Source: Vannielia litorea (lineage in GTDB: Bacteria; Pseudomonadota; Alphaproteobacteria; Rhodobacterales; Rhodobacteraceae). Taken from it: DNA of 36,224 bases. This document shows, piece by piece, positions 15,502 through 25,165 of this stretch. Both the position numbers and the translations under genes were made by a program. Within the stretch, counting starts at the first letter, position 1. Each line of letters begins with the position of its first letter. The notes under the pieces are model-generated. The model saw only the letters and a program-made list of their open reading frames with translations, made no database searches and was not told the origin of the DNA. Location: the NCBI RefSeq assembly GCF_018424695.1, contig NZ_QTNQ01000040.1, positions 1-36,224 of the forward strand. Direction: 5' to 3'.

Positions 15502-16488
15502 ATGATCTGGCGCTACATCCTGAAACGCATCCTCTGGATGGTGCCGTTTCTCTTCGGTGTCTCCATCGTCGCCTTTCTGCTCATCCAGGCGCCACCGGGA
15601 GACTACCTGACGACCTACATCGCCAAGCTGGGCGAGAGCAACGAGGTGCTCGATCAAGCCTCGATTGAGAACCTCCGCGCCCGCTTCGGCCTCGATCAGC
15701 CGCTATATGTGCAATACTTCAAATGGGTCAGCCGCCTTCTGGTGGGCGATTTCGGGATGAGCTTCGAGTGGCGGCAGCCGGTGTCTGATCTGGTCTGGGG
15801 CCGGATGGGGCTGACGCTCTGCCTTTCGATGGCGACCCTGCTCTTCACCTGGGCCGTGGCCTTCCCCATCGGCGTCTATTCCGCCGTGCGCAAGTATTCC
15901 TTTGGCGATTACCTCGCCACCACGCTGGGCTTCATCGGCCTTGCCACCCCCAACTTCCTGCTGGCGCTGATCCTCATGTATATCGGCGTTGTCCACTTCG
16001 GGGCAGATGTGGGTGGCCTTTTCTCGAACGAATACAAGAACGCACCGTGGAGCATGGCCAAGGTCTGGGATCTGGCCAAGCACCTCTGGCTGCCCGTCGT
16101 CGTGCTCGGCACCTCGGCCACCGCATCGCTCATCCGCATCATGCGGGCCAACCTGCTGGACGAGTTGAACAAGCCCTACGTCGACACTGCCCGCGCGAAG
16201 GGGCTCTCCGAGTTCTGGCTTATCATGAAATACCCGGTGCGCGTGGCGCTGAACCCCTTTGTCTCGACCATCGGCTGGGTGCTGCCCAACCTCGTGTCAG
16301 GCGCGGTTGTCACCGCCATCGTACTAAGCCTGCCCACCGCAGGGCCGCTGATGCTTCAGGCGCTTCTGGCCCAGGATATGTATCTCGCCGGGGCCTTCGT
16401 GCTGATGCTCTCTTCGCTCACCGTGATCGGAATGCTGCTGTCCGACATCCTGCTCGTCCTGCTCGATCCGCGGGTGAAGTATGACTGA
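15502..16488 (+). CDS. ABC importer permease, DppB/OppB type
   Basis: 328 residues with the usual six membrane segments. The first is WMVPFLFGVSIVAFLLI right after the N-terminus, followed by a periplasmic loop. The ATPase-contact EAA loop reads YVDTARAKGLSEFWLIMKYPVRVALNPFV, the ARAKG form typical of DppB. The last segment ends in IGMLLSDILLVLLDPRVKYD, a standard terminus for this family. The start at 15502 has no obvious Shine-Dalgarno sequence; upstream start codons give no transmembrane leader. It overlaps the next permease gene by 8 bp. Confidence 0.9.
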   Translation: MIWRYILKRILWMVPFLFGVSIVAFLLIQAPPGDYLTTYIAKLGESNEVLDQASIENLRARFGLDQPLYVQYFKWVSRLLVGDFGMSFEWRQPVSDLVWGRMGLTLCLSMATLLFTWAVAFPIGVYSAVRKYSFGDYLATTLGFIGLATPNFLLALILMYIGVVHFGADVGGLFSNEYKNAPWSMAKVWDLAKHLWLPVVVLGTSATASLIRIMRANLLDELNKPYVDTARAKGLSEFWLIMKYPVRVALNPFVSTIGWVLPNLVSGAVVTAIVLSLPTAGPLMLQALLAQDMYLAGAFVLMLSSLTVIGMLLSDILLVLLDPRVKYD

Positions 16489-17644
16489 GACACCCTCCAA
16501 AGCCTTGCCCGATCAGCCCGACGAACCACTCGCCGTGGCGGAAGCCCACACGCCCGATGAGGTGGCAATCGCCTCCCAGTGGCAACTCACGTGGTGGGCC
16601 TTCAAGAAGCACCGGCTCGCCATGATTGGCCTCTGGGTCATCGGCTTCATGTATCTGGTGTCGCTCTTCGCTGGCTTCGTGGCCCCGAACGACCCAACCG
16701 ACAGCAACCGGCGCGCGGTGTATCACCCGCCGCAGATGATCCACTTCATCGACAGCAGCGAGGATGGCTGGAGCTTTCGGCCCTACGTCTGGGAAATGGA
16801 CCGCGAGCGCGACCCCGACACGCTGGCAGTGACCTATGTGCCGAGCGGCGAAAAGATCTACCTGAGGCTCTTCGGGCGTGGGCAGGAGTACAAGTTCTGG
16901 GGCCTCTGGGAGACCGATATTCACCTGCTGGCCACGGTGAAGCCGCGTGACAACTTCTTCCTCTTCGGGGCCGACAGGCTGGGGCGCGATATGTTCAGCC
17001 GAGTGGTCTACGGCACCCGGATATCCATGAGCATCGGCCTTGTCGGGGTGGCGATTGCGCTGGTGCTTGGCATAACTTTGGGAGGAATTTCAGGCTATTA
17101 CGGCGGGCGGACCGATACCGTTATTCAACGGCTGATCGAGTTTGTCCTGAGCCTGCCCACCATCCCGATCTGGCTGGCGCTGGCCGCTGCCTTGCCGCCA
17201 AGCTGGCCGATCTATCAGCAATACTTCGTCATAACCCTCATCGTGAGCCTCGTCGGGTGGACAGAACTGGGCCGCGTTGTGCGGGGCCGGTTCCTCGCCA
17301 TGAAAAACGACGATTTCGTCATCGCCGCACGGCTCGACGGGGCCAGCGAGAAGCGGATCATCTTCCGCCATATGCTGCCCTCGCTCACCAGCCACATCAT
17401 CGCGTCGCTGACGCTGGCGATCCCTCTGATGATCCTTGCCGAAACCGGCCTCAGCTTTCTTGGCCTCGGCCTACAGCCGCCTGCGATCAGTTGGGGCGTG
17501 CTGCTGAAGGAGGCGCAGAACATCCGCTCGATCTCACAGGCCCCCTGGCTGTTTATCCCCGGCGGGTTCGTCGTGGTCGCCGTGCTGGCCTTCAACTTCC
17601 TAGGAGACGGCATGCGCGATGCCGCAGACCCATATGGCCACTGA
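16481..17644 (+). CDS. ABC importer permease, DppC/OppC type with extended periplasmic insert
   Basis: 387 residues, against about 300 for DppC. A cytoplasmic N-terminal tail (1-33) and the first membrane segment (about 47-68) precede FVAPNDPTDSN. The transporter core resumes at FLFGADRLGRDMFSRVVYGTR (160-180). The ~90 residues between these points, including YHPPQMIHFIDSSEDGWSFRPYVWEM, are about 50 longer than usual and should be periplasmic, beside the binding protein. The EAA loop reads FVIAARLDGASEKRIIFRHMLPS. It ends [15 protein letters not shown], typical of DppC. It overlaps both neighbours. Confidence 0.88.
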   Translation: MTETPSKALPDQPDEPLAVAEAHTPDEVAIASQWQLTWWAFKKHRLAMIGLWVIGFMYLVSLFAGFVAPNDPTDSNRRAVYHPPQMIHFIDSSEDGWSFRPYVWEMDRERDPDTLAVTYVPSGEKIYLRLFGRGQEYKFWGLWETDIHLLATVKPRDNFFLFGADRLGRDMFSRVVYGTRISMSIGLVGVAIALVLGITLGGISGYYGGRTDTVIQRLIEFVLSLPTIPIWLALAAALPPSWPIYQQYFVITLIVSLVGWTELGRVVRGRFLAMKNDDFVIAARLDGASEKRIIFRHMLPSLTSHIIASLTLAIPLMILAETGLSFLGLGLQPPAISWGVLLKEAQNIRSISQAPWLFIPGGFVVVAVLAFNFLGDGMRDAADPYGH

Positions 17645-19328
17645 AGCAAGCAGCCGCCCCATACTCTCGGTCGAAAACCTTAACGTCGGGTTTAACACCC
17701 GGAAGGGCATGTTCGACGTGCTCCATGGCGTGAGCTTCGAGCTGCACCGGGGCAAGACAACGGCGATCGTGGGCGAGAGCGGCTCGGGCAAATCCGTCAC
17801 CGCGCGGGCGATCCTCAACATGGTGCCCCGCCCCGGCCAGATCAACGGTGGGCGCGTGCTGTTCAGGCCCTCGAAGGGAAGCGAAACTGATACCACCGCG
17901 CTGGACCCGCGCGGCAAGGCCATTCGCGAGATCCGCGGCGGCAAGATCGGGATGATTTTTCAGGAGCCGATGAGCAGCCTGAGCCCGGTGCATACCATCG
18001 GCAACCAGATCATCGAGGCGATCCGCCTGCACCGCGACTGCACCAAGGCGGAGGCCCGCGAGATTGCCCGGGGGATGCTGGCGCAGGTGGAAATCCCGAA
18101 GCCCGAGAAGGCGCTGGATCAGTATGCCTTCGAGTTTTCCGGCGGGATGCGGCAGCGCGCGATGATTGCCATGGCGCTTTCCTGCCGCCCCGACGTGTTG
18201 ATTGCCGACGAGCCGACCACCGCGCTCGATGTGACGACGCAGGCCGAGATCCTCGACCTGATGCGCAAGCTTCAGGTCGAGCTGGACATGGCGATCATGT
18301 TCATCACCCACGACATGGGCGTGGTGGCCGAGATCGCCGATGAGGTGGTGGTGATGGAGAAGGGCCATGTGGTGGAAACCGGCGAGACCGGGCCACTCTT
18401 TGCCCACCAGCAGCACCCCTACACCAAGCGGCTGCTCGGCGCGGTGAAGCGGCTGGAAGAGCCTGCTACTGCCAAGGTGCGCCCTGCGGCCGATGCGCCC
18501 GAGATCCTGCGGGTGGAAGACCTGAAGCTGAAGTTCGAGAAGCGCGAGGGCTTCTTGCAGAGGGTGACGGATGTGACCCGCGCCGTCGACGGCGTGAGCT
18601 TTTCACTCCGCGAAGGCGAGGCGCTTGGCATCGTTGGCGAATCCGGATCAGGCAAGACGACAGTGGGGCGCTGCATTGCCCGCGTCTATGACCCGGAGGG
18701 CGTGGTGGATTATCGCGGGTCGGACTTGGTGAAGGCGGGCCGGGCCGAAATGCAGAGCTATCGCCAGCAGATCCGGATGATCTTTCAGGATCCCTTCGCC
18801 TCGCTAAACCCGCGCATGACCGTCAAACAACTCATTGCCGAGCCGCTGGTGGTGAACGGTGTGGCCAGCGGGCAGGAGCTGGAAGACCGGGTGGCCAAAC
18901 TGCTCACCGATGTTGGCCTCGCGCCCGAGATGATGGAGCGCTACCCCCATGCCTTCTCGGGGGGCCAGCGGCAGCGGATCGTGGTGGCCCGCGCCATCGC
19001 GCTGGAGCCCAAGCTGGTGATCGCCGATGAGCCGACAAGCGCGCTCGATGTTTCAATCCGCACGCAGGTGCTGGACCTGCTTTTGAGATTGCAGGCCGAG
19101 ATGGGCCTCAGCTTCATCTTCATCAGCCACGACATGGCCGTGATCCGCTACTTCTGCGACCGGGTGGCGGTGATGTACCAAGGCCGTATCGTGGAGATCG
19201 GCGAGACCGAGCAGATCATCACCGACCCGCAGCACCCCTACACCAAGGCCCTGCTCAGCTCGGTGCCCATCGCCGACCCGGCCCTGCGCGGCACGCGACA
19301 GCGCCATCGCTACATGGGAGAGGCGTGA
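17619..19328 (+). CDS. ABC importer ATPase, fused DppD-DppF type
   Basis: 569 residues with two complete nucleotide-binding domains. Walker A motifs are GESGSGKS (52-59) and GESGSGKT (about 342-349). The signature motifs are FSGGMRQR and FSGGQRQR, with Walker B followed by ADEPTTALD and ADEPTSALD. Each half ends with the HPYTKRLL or HPYTKALL segment of oligopeptide-type ATPases. A single chain replaces the usual DppD/DppF pair. The start at 17619 lies inside the permease gene, with AGGAGA 12 bp upstream; an ATG at 17634 is the alternative. The stop overlaps the next start (TGATG). Confidence 0.92.
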   Translation: MPQTHMATEASSRPILSVENLNVGFNTRKGMFDVLHGVSFELHRGKTTAIVGESGSGKSVTARAILNMVPRPGQINGGRVLFRPSKGSETDTTALDPRGKAIREIRGGKIGMIFQEPMSSLSPVHTIGNQIIEAIRLHRDCTKAEAREIARGMLAQVEIPKPEKALDQYAFEFSGGMRQRAMIAMALSCRPDVLIADEPTTALDVTTQAEILDLMRKLQVELDMAIMFITHDMGVVAEIADEVVVMEKGHVVETGETGPLFAHQQHPYTKRLLGAVKRLEEPATAKVRPAADAPEILRVEDLKLKFEKREGFLQRVTDVTRAVDGVSFSLREGEALGIVGESGSGKTTVGRCIARVYDPEGVVDYRGSDLVKAGRAEMQSYRQQIRMIFQDPFASLNPRMTVKQLIAEPLVVNGVASGQELEDRVAKLLTDVGLAPEMMERYPHAFSGGQRQRIVVARAIALEPKLVIADEPTSALDVSIRTQVLDLLLRLQAEMGLSFIFISHDMAVIRYFCDRVAVMYQGRIVEIGETEQIITDPQHPYTKALLSSVPIADPALRGTRQRHRYMGEA

Positions 19329-20164
19329 TGCGCTACGCAGAGGGCATGGAGGAGGCGCAGCGGCTGAATGACGGGTTTACCCCAGCCGAGGCCGAGGCTT
19401 TCTGGAACGAAGGGCTGCCGACGCCGGAGATGGAAGAACTCACCTACAGCGGCGGCGCGGGGCAGCCACAGGCGGCGCGGCTCTACAAGGGTGGGGATGC
19501 GGGCACGTTGCTTTATATCCATGGCGGCGGATGGGCGGGCGGCTCGATTGCGCTGCACGAGCCTTCTGCCGCCGGGATGGCGCTGGAGAGCGGCTGGGAT
19601 GTGCTGAGCATCAGCTATCGCCTCGCACCTGCGCATCCCTACCCTGCCGGGCTGGAAGACTGCCGCGCGGCGCTGGCATGGCTGGCAGAAAAGGGCGGCA
19701 AGATTGCGATCGGCGGCGCCTCTGCCGGGGCCAACCTTGCCGTGGCCACCGCCTTGTCGACCACCGCGAAGCTGGCCGGGCTAGTGCTTTATTACGGGGT
19801 CTTCGGGGACGATTTTGACACCGAGAGCTACCGCGCTCATGGCCAGGGACCGGGCCTCACGCGCGGCCGGATGCAGGAACTTTTTGCCATGTATGATCCG
19901 GACGGGCTGCGCAACGAGTTGATTGCGCCGCTCAGAGCCGACGTGCGAGGCCTGCCGCCTGCCCTGCTCATTGCCGCCGAGATCGACGTGCTGCTGAGCG
20001 AAAACGAGGCCATGGCCGCACACCTCCGGGCCGCCGGGGTAGAGACCACGTGGCATCTGGAGCCCGGCGTGACCCATGGGTTCATCAATCGCGGCAGGCT
20101 CGTGCCCGCCGCCAATGCCTGCATCAGCCGGGCTGCGAGTTTTCTCAGGGAGGCCCTTACATGA
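19328..20164 (+). CDS. Alpha/beta hydrolase, hormone-sensitive-lipase-type esterase
   Basis: 278 residues, cytoplasmic. The oxyanion motif HGGGW is at 65-69, the nucleophile Ser132 lies in GGASAG, the acid is in AAEIDVLLSENEAM and the histidine in VTHGFIN. This is the HSL (family IV) subgroup, which hydrolyses small acyl esters and some lactones. It is joined by a one-base overlap to the ABC ATPase and by ATGA to an enolase-superfamily gene. It therefore probably deacylates or opens the imported substrate before dehydration. The substrate is not known. Confidence 0.82.
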   Translation: MRYAEGMEEAQRLNDGFTPAEAEAFWNEGLPTPEMEELTYSGGAGQPQAARLYKGGDAGTLLYIHGGGWAGGSIALHEPSAAGMALESGWDVLSISYRLAPAHPYPAGLEDCRAALAWLAEKGGKIAIGGASAGANLAVATALSTTAKLAGLVLYYGVFGDDFDTESYRAHGQGPGLTRGRMQELFAMYDPDGLRNELIAPLRADVRGLPPALLIAAEIDVLLSENEAMAAHLRAAGVETTWHLEPGVTHGFINRGRLVPAANACISRAASFLREALT

Positions 20165-21315
20165 AGATCGAGCGCGTCGAGGCGATCACCTTCACCCACC
20201 GCACCTACACCCAGCGCGACAGCGATGGTCATAACCACCCCGGCCCCGAGGGCACCGGCACCTCCTCGCTGCTGCGGATCATCTGCGAGGACGGCAGCGA
20301 GGGGCGCGCGGTGTGCCGCCCGGTGGATGTGCGCGAGGATGTGCTGGAACGGTTCGTGCGGCCCAACCTGATCGGGGAAGACCCGCTGCTGATCGACCGG
20401 GCGTGGTATGCGATCTACCACTGGCAGCGTCTCTCGGGCGGGCAGTTGACCGACCGCGTGCTGACGGCGGTCGACCTCGCGCTATGGGACTTGATGGGCA
20501 AGGTCACCGGCCAGCCGGTTTGGAAATTGCTGGGCGCCGCGCGCCCGAAGATCCTCGCCTATGGCTCCACCATGTGCGGCGACGACATGGAAGGTGGGCT
20601 TGCGACGCCCGAGGATTACGCCCGTTTTGCCGAATGGATGCTGGGCCGCGGTTACAAGGCGATCAAGCTGCACGGCTGGATGACGCCCATGCCGGGTGCG
20701 CCAGATGTGCGGCTGGATTACAAGGCCTGCGCCGCGGTGCGCGAGGTGGTGGGCGAGGGCTTTCCGCTGATGCTGGACCCGCATCACTTCTACTCCCGCT
20801 CCGAGACGCTCTGGATGGCCAGGAAGCTGGAAGAGCTTGATTTTGTCTGGATGGAAGAGCCGATGGAGGAGGCTTCGATGAGCTCCTACAAGTGGCTGAG
20901 GGAAGGCACGGGCCTCAACATCCTCGGCCCCGAGACGATGACGGGCAAGCACTGGACCCGGGCCGAATGGGTGAAGCACGACGCCTGCGACATGGTCCGC
21001 ACCGGGGTGTGGGACGTGGGCGGGATCAGCCCGGCGATGAAATGTGCCCATATGGCCGAGAGCTTTCACATGGCCTGCGAGGTGCATGGCACGGGCGCGG
21101 GCAACCTCGCCGTGGCGCTGGCCTCGCACAATTGCACCTACTACGAGCGCGGGCTGCTGCACCCCTTCACCGATTACGACGCGCCCGCCGATTACCAGAA
21201 CCGGATCGACGACGAGATGGATGCCGACGGCTACGTGCATGGCCGCGAAGAGCCGGGGCTGGGGCAGGATATTGACATGGAGTACATCGAAGCGAACCGG
21301 GTGAACCATGGCTGA
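20161..21315 (+). CDS. Enolase-superfamily protein of unassigned specificity (probable sugar-acid dehydratase)
   Basis: 384 residues with a capping domain and TIM barrel of the mandelate-racemase group. Candidate active-site residues are Lys169 and His171 (AIKLHGW, replacing K-x-K), Asp206 and His208 (MLDPHHF), Glu232/233 (WMEEPM), Glu258 (GPETM) and His309 (EVHGTGAGN). The combination of K-x-H and D-x-H fits none of the common assignments I can recall (glucarate, galactarate, rhamnonate, tartrate). The terminal YYERGLLHPFTDYDAP and PGLGQDIDMEYI segments look family-specific. Start taken at the ATG in the ATGA overlap with the esterase gene. It overlaps gudD by 8 bp, so it acts alongside glucarate dehydratase, on an unknown acid. 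Confidence 0.8.
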   Translation: MKIERVEAITFTHRTYTQRDSDGHNHPGPEGTGTSSLLRIICEDGSEGRAVCRPVDVREDVLERFVRPNLIGEDPLLIDRAWYAIYHWQRLSGGQLTDRVLTAVDLALWDLMGKVTGQPVWKLLGAARPKILAYGSTMCGDDMEGGLATPEDYARFAEWMLGRGYKAIKLHGWMTPMPGAPDVRLDYKACAAVREVVGEGFPLMLDPHHFYSRSETLWMARKLEELDFVWMEEPMEEASMSSYKWLREGTGLNILGPETMTGKHWTRAEWVKHDACDMVRTGVWDVGGISPAMKCAHMAESFHMACEVHGTGAGNLAVALASHNCTYYERGLLHPFTDYDAPADYQNRIDDEMDADGYVHGREEPGLGQDIDMEYIEANRVNHG

Positions 21316-22552
21316 CTTGCGCATCGCGGATGTTCGCGTCACCCCCATCGCCTTCGCCGATCCACCGCTGCTGAACAACGCGGGCTGCCACCAGCCGTTC
21401 GCTCTGCGATCGGTGATCGAGGTGGAGACGGAAGACGGCGTGGTGGGGCTGGGCGAGAGCTATGGCACCAAGGCGGTGGTCGATGGGATCGCCGCCGTGG
21501 GTGCGGCCATGGTTGGCAGGAAGGTGAGCGACCTCAACGCGCTCTGGGCCGCCGGGGTGGTGCATGCCGGGGGCAGTTCGCAGGGCTACACCGGCGCCGA
21601 GCGGCTGGTGCCACGCGTGGTGGCGGCAATCGAGGTTGCCATGTGGGATGCGCTTGGCAAGGCGACAGGGCAGCGCGTGGTCGACATGCTCGGCGGGCAG
21701 GTGCGCGAGCGAGTGCCGTTCTCGGCCTATCTCTTCTACAAGTTCGCAGCCCATGCGGATGGCACCGGGGACGACTGGGGCGAGGCGCTGACACCGGAAG
21801 GGCTGGTGGAACAGGCGCGCAAGATGGTCGCCGAGAATGGCTTCAAGGCGATCAAGCTCAAGGCCGGAGTGCTGGAGCCGGAGGAGGAGATTGCCGGGCT
21901 GGAGGCGCTGCGCGCGGCCTTTCCCGAGGCGCCGCTGCGGATTGATCCGAATGGCGGCTGGACGGTGGAAACGACGCTGAAGTTGTTGCCCCGGCTGACG
22001 GGGCTTGTGGAGTACCTCGAGGACCCGACAGCAGGACTAAGCGAGAACGCGCAGGTGCAGGCGGCCACCGATATACCGCTGGCGACAAACATGTATGTGG
22101 TTGAAAACGTACATCTTCCACCAAACATGGCGCAGGATGCCTTTCGGGTGATCCTGAGCGACCACCACTACTGGGGCGGGCTCATGGCCTGCCGCCACCT
22201 CGCGCATATCTGCGATCTCTGGGGGCTGGGGCTGGGGATGCACTCCAACTCGCACCTCGGGATCAGCCTTGCCGCGATGACCCATCTCGCCGCCGCCACA
22301 CCGAACCTGACCTACGATTGCGACACCCACCAGCCGTGGCAGGTGGACGAGGTGATCGAAGGCGGCAAGCTGGCCTTCGAGGGCGGCTCGCTGAGCGTGC
22401 CGGAGGGGCCGGGGCTGGGTGTGACGCTGGACCGAGAGGCGCTGAATCGACTGCACGCCAATTACCTCGCCTGCGGCTACACGGTGCGCGACGACGCCAG
22501 CGAGATGAAGAAGCATTGGCCGGAATGGACCTTTGGCCGACCGAAATTCTGA
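21308..22552 (+). CDS. gudD: Glucarate dehydratase
   Basis: 414 residues of the glucarate-dehydratase group of the enolase superfamily. Lys183 and Lys185 (AIKLKAG), metal ligands Asp213 (RIDPNGGW), Glu238 (YLEDP) and Asn261 (PLATNM), then Asp285 (LSDHHYWGG) and His312 (GMHSNSHLGIS), match the known active-site order. The N-terminal PPLLNNAGCHQPFALRS is also diagnostic. The enzyme removes water from D-glucarate (and L-idarate) to give 5-dehydro-4-deoxyglucarate, the substrate of KdgD encoded at 24144. It is the last gene of the ABC operon. Only 3 bp separate its stop from the stop of the convergent regulator. Confidence 0.92.
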   Translation: MADLRIADVRVTPIAFADPPLLNNAGCHQPFALRSVIEVETEDGVVGLGESYGTKAVVDGIAAVGAAMVGRKVSDLNALWAAGVVHAGGSSQGYTGAERLVPRVVAAIEVAMWDALGKATGQRVVDMLGGQVRERVPFSAYLFYKFAAHADGTGDDWGEALTPEGLVEQARKMVAENGFKAIKLKAGVLEPEEEIAGLEALRAAFPEAPLRIDPNGGWTVETTLKLLPRLTGLVEYLEDPTAGLSENAQVQAATDIPLATNMYVVENVHLPPNMAQDAFRVILSDHHYWGGLMACRHLAHICDLWGLGLGMHSNSHLGISLAAMTHLAAATPNLTYDCDTHQPWQVDEVIEGGKLAFEGGSLSVPEGPGLGVTLDREALNRLHANYLACGYTVRDDASEMKKHWPEWTFGRPKF

Positions 22553-22555
22553 TGG

Positions 22556-23299
22556 CTATTCAGGGAAATAGGCGGGATGTTCGGCGCGCAGCTTGTCGAG
22601 CCGATTGATGGTTTGGCTCAAATGTCGCCTGACGGCCTCGACAGCGGCCTCCGGATCACCGGCGCGCAAGGCCGCGATGATTTCCTTGTGCTCCTTGATG
22701 ATCCGCAGAACCTTCTCGTCATCCCACATGTCGAGCCGCCGGAGCCGGTTGAGATGCCCCGAACGGGAGCGGATGAGCCGATGCAGCCCGGCATAGCCCG
22801 CCGCCGACAGGAGCGCCTGGTGAAAGGCGTCATCAATATCCTGGAACGCACCGATCTCATCCTGGTTTGCAATGACCATTTCCTGCATGGAAACAAGCGT
22901 TTGCAGACGGGTCAGGGTGCTTTCGCCCACGCCTTCCACGGCCAGCTTGCGGACAACCTCGATTTCGACGGCGCGGCGCAGAAAATGGGCCTCTTCGATC
23001 TCGTCGGGGTTGATCCGGGTGACGACGGTTTTGCTCTGGGGGAAGATATCGACCAGTCCCTCGGCCTCGAGCCGTTGCAGGGCGTCGCGGAGCGGGGTTT
23101 GCGAGATGCCGTATTCCCGCGCCAGATCGTTGCGCGTGAGCACGGTGTCAGGGGGGAGTTCCAGCGAGATGATCCGTCGGCGGAGCGAATCGAGCGTGCG
23201 TGCCGCAGCGGTTTGGGGGGCACTCTTTGCCTCGCCGCCGATTCCGAGGCGGGCGATGACATCGGTGAATGTCCCATGGTCGTTCATGTTAGCGATCAC
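22556..23299 (-). CDS. FadR-type GntR regulator of the KdgD and TRAP operons
   Basis: 247 residues: winged helix (LTRNDLAREYGISQTPLRDALQRLEAEGLV) and FCD domain with DIDDAFHQALLSAAG, KEHKEIIAALRAGDPEAA and RRHLSQTINRL. The first codon is GTG at 23299; an ATG at 23287 may be the true start. It is divergent from the rraA-like/kdgD pair. The 14-bp near-palindrome ACTAATATATCAGT in that gap is repeated in front of the TRAP operon, so both are likely targets. An aldarate or its keto-deoxy product is the probable inducer, by inference. The gene converges on gudD with almost no space and no visible terminator. Confidence 0.85.
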   Translation of the reverse strand: MIANMNDHGTFTDVIARLGIGGEAKSAPQTAAARTLDSLRRRIISLELPPDTVLTRNDLAREYGISQTPLRDALQRLEAEGLVDIFPQSKTVVTRINPDEIEEAHFLRRAVEIEVVRKLAVEGVGESTLTRLQTLVSMQEMVIANQDEIGAFQDIDDAFHQALLSAAGYAGLHRLIRSRSGHLNRLRRLDMWDDEKVLRIIKEHKEIIAALRAGDPEAAVEAVRRHLSQTINRLDKLRAEHPAYFPE

Positions 23300-23339
23300 A
23301 TCCCTGAAACTACGGCATCCTGTCAGCCCACGAGGCCCA

Positions 23340-23368
23340 TTGCAAGTTTGAAAACACTAATATATCAG
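23340..23368 (+). promoter_or_regulatory. Candidate promoter of the RraA-like/kdgD operon
   Basis: TTGCAA (23340-23345) and TATCAG (23363-23368) lie 17 bp apart. The second hexamer is inside the shared near-palindrome. The TRAP promoter has the same geometry, TTGTCG-N17-TATCAG, which is why I list it despite weak hexamers. Confidence 0.35.
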
Positions 23369-23369
23369 T
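23356..23369. promoter_or_regulatory. Operator candidate ACTAATATATCAGT, copy 1
   Basis: The reverse complement is ACTGATATATTAGT, so 12 of 14 positions are symmetric. An identical 14-mer is at 25247-25260, and both are followed by one variable base and AGCG. It sits between the FadR-type regulator and the rraA-like gene, overlapping the candidate promoter. Most simply it is that regulator's binding site. Confidence 0.6.
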
Positions 23370-23380
23370 CAGCGCAACAC

Positions 23381-23398
23381 GAGATGGATCACGGGCCT
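23381..23398. repeat. 18-bp box shared with the 13.4-kb intergenic region, copy 2
   Basis: GAGATGGATCACGGGCCT, one mismatch from 13380-13397. Here it ends 19 bp before the rraA-like start codon; the other copy ends about 100 bp before the ABC operon start. It is too long and too specific for a chance match in such short gaps. Role unknown. Confidence 0.5.
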
Positions 23399-23417
23399 GA
23401 ACACGGGAGGACGCGCC

Positions 23418-24134
23418 TTGTCACTCACTGATGCCACACGCGAGAAACTGCGGGGTGTTTCCGTTGCCACGCTGGCCACTGCGCTCTACAAGCGCGGGCT
23501 GCGCAACCAGGTGCTTCAGGATGTGCATCCTGTCGCGGTCAAGGGGCGCAATATGGTCGGGCCCGCGTTTACATTGCGCTACATCCCCGCGCGAGAAGAC
23601 CGGAATACGCTGGAAGAGTTCCGCAATCCCGAACATCCGCAGCGGCAGGCGATCGAACAATGCCCCGCAGGCCACGTGATGGTGATGGACAGCCGCAAGG
23701 ACCCTCGTGCGGCATCATCCGGGGACATCCTGATCACCCGGTTGATGGTGCGGGGCGGCGAAGGCGTGGTGACCGACGGCGGCTTCAGGGACGCAGGCAC
23801 CATCGCCAAGCTCGACATCCCCGCCTACCACAACCGCCCCTCCTCCCCGACCAACCTTACGCTTCACGAGGCCATCGAGATCAACGGGCCCATCGGCTGC
23901 GGTGACGTGGCCGTGTTTCCCGGCGACGTGATCGTGGGGGATTACGAAAGCGTCATCGTCATCCCCGCCGAGATGGCCGACGAGGTTGCGGACGAGGCCG
24001 TGGAAATGACCGCCTACGAGAATTTCGTGGTGGACCGCGTGAAGGCTGGCGCCACGATCATCGGGCTCTACCCGCCCACCGACGAAAGCAACCTGGCCCG
24101 GTTCGAAACCTGGCGCAAAGAGAACAATCGCTGA
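23418..24134 (+). CDS. RraA-family protein, possible 4-carboxy/hydroxy-2-oxoacid aldolase
   Basis: 238 residues of the RraA/HMG-aldolase fold, with the active-site segment VVTDGGFRDAGTI containing Arg124 and Asp125, and the upstream ASSGDILITRLM loop. Family members are divalent-metal aldolases or decarboxylases acting on 4-hydroxy-2-oxo acids; others bind RNase E. The start is a TTG at 23418 with GGGAGG 7 bp upstream. It is 9 bp before kdgD and transcribed with it. A role in handling a keto-deoxy aldarate or a by-product such as 4-hydroxy-2-oxoglutarate is likely from context but not proven. Confidence 0.8.
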   Translation: MSLTDATREKLRGVSVATLATALYKRGLRNQVLQDVHPVAVKGRNMVGPAFTLRYIPAREDRNTLEEFRNPEHPQRQAIEQCPAGHVMVMDSRKDPRAASSGDILITRLMVRGGEGVVTDGGFRDAGTIAKLDIPAYHNRPSSPTNLTLHEAIEINGPIGCGDVAVFPGDVIVGDYESVIVIPAEMADEVADEAVEMTAYENFVVDRVKAGATIIGLYPPTDESNLARFETWRKENNR

Positions 24135-25049
<915 letters not shown>

Positions 25050-25095
25050 AACGGCAGGCAGGGTTAACGGGGCTTGGCACCGCGAAAAGCGGGGA

Positions 25096-25133
25096 TGCAC
25101 AACCCATGCACATCCCATGCACAAGTGATGCAT
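25096..25133 (-). repeat. TGCAT array, four copies at an exact 11-bp period, opposite orientation to copy 1
   Basis: On the plus strand TGCAC starts at 25096, 25107 and 25118 and TGCAT at 25129, all 11 bp apart. Read on the minus strand the unit is the one at 1091-1128, including the spacers GGGATG and GGGTTG. It lies 46 bp after the kdgD stop and about 190 bp before dctP. The rest of the 277-bp gap holds a small hairpin, a possible 17-codon frame and the TRAP operator. Confidence 0.75.
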
Positions 25134-25165
25134 AGGAGACATCGGAAAATGGTGGAGGGGCCCTT

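Noticed and set aside
13524..15503. Long minus-strand open frame (about 650 codons) opposite the ABC binding-protein gene
   Set aside because: The plus strand encodes a clear family-5 binding protein with signal peptide and ribosome binding site. The antisense frame is a high-GC shadow without recognisable motifs.
22540..22560. Terminator between gudD and the convergent FadR-type gene
   Set aside because: Only 3 bp separate the stop codons and no hairpin is visible; termination must occur within the opposing gene or be Rho-dependent.
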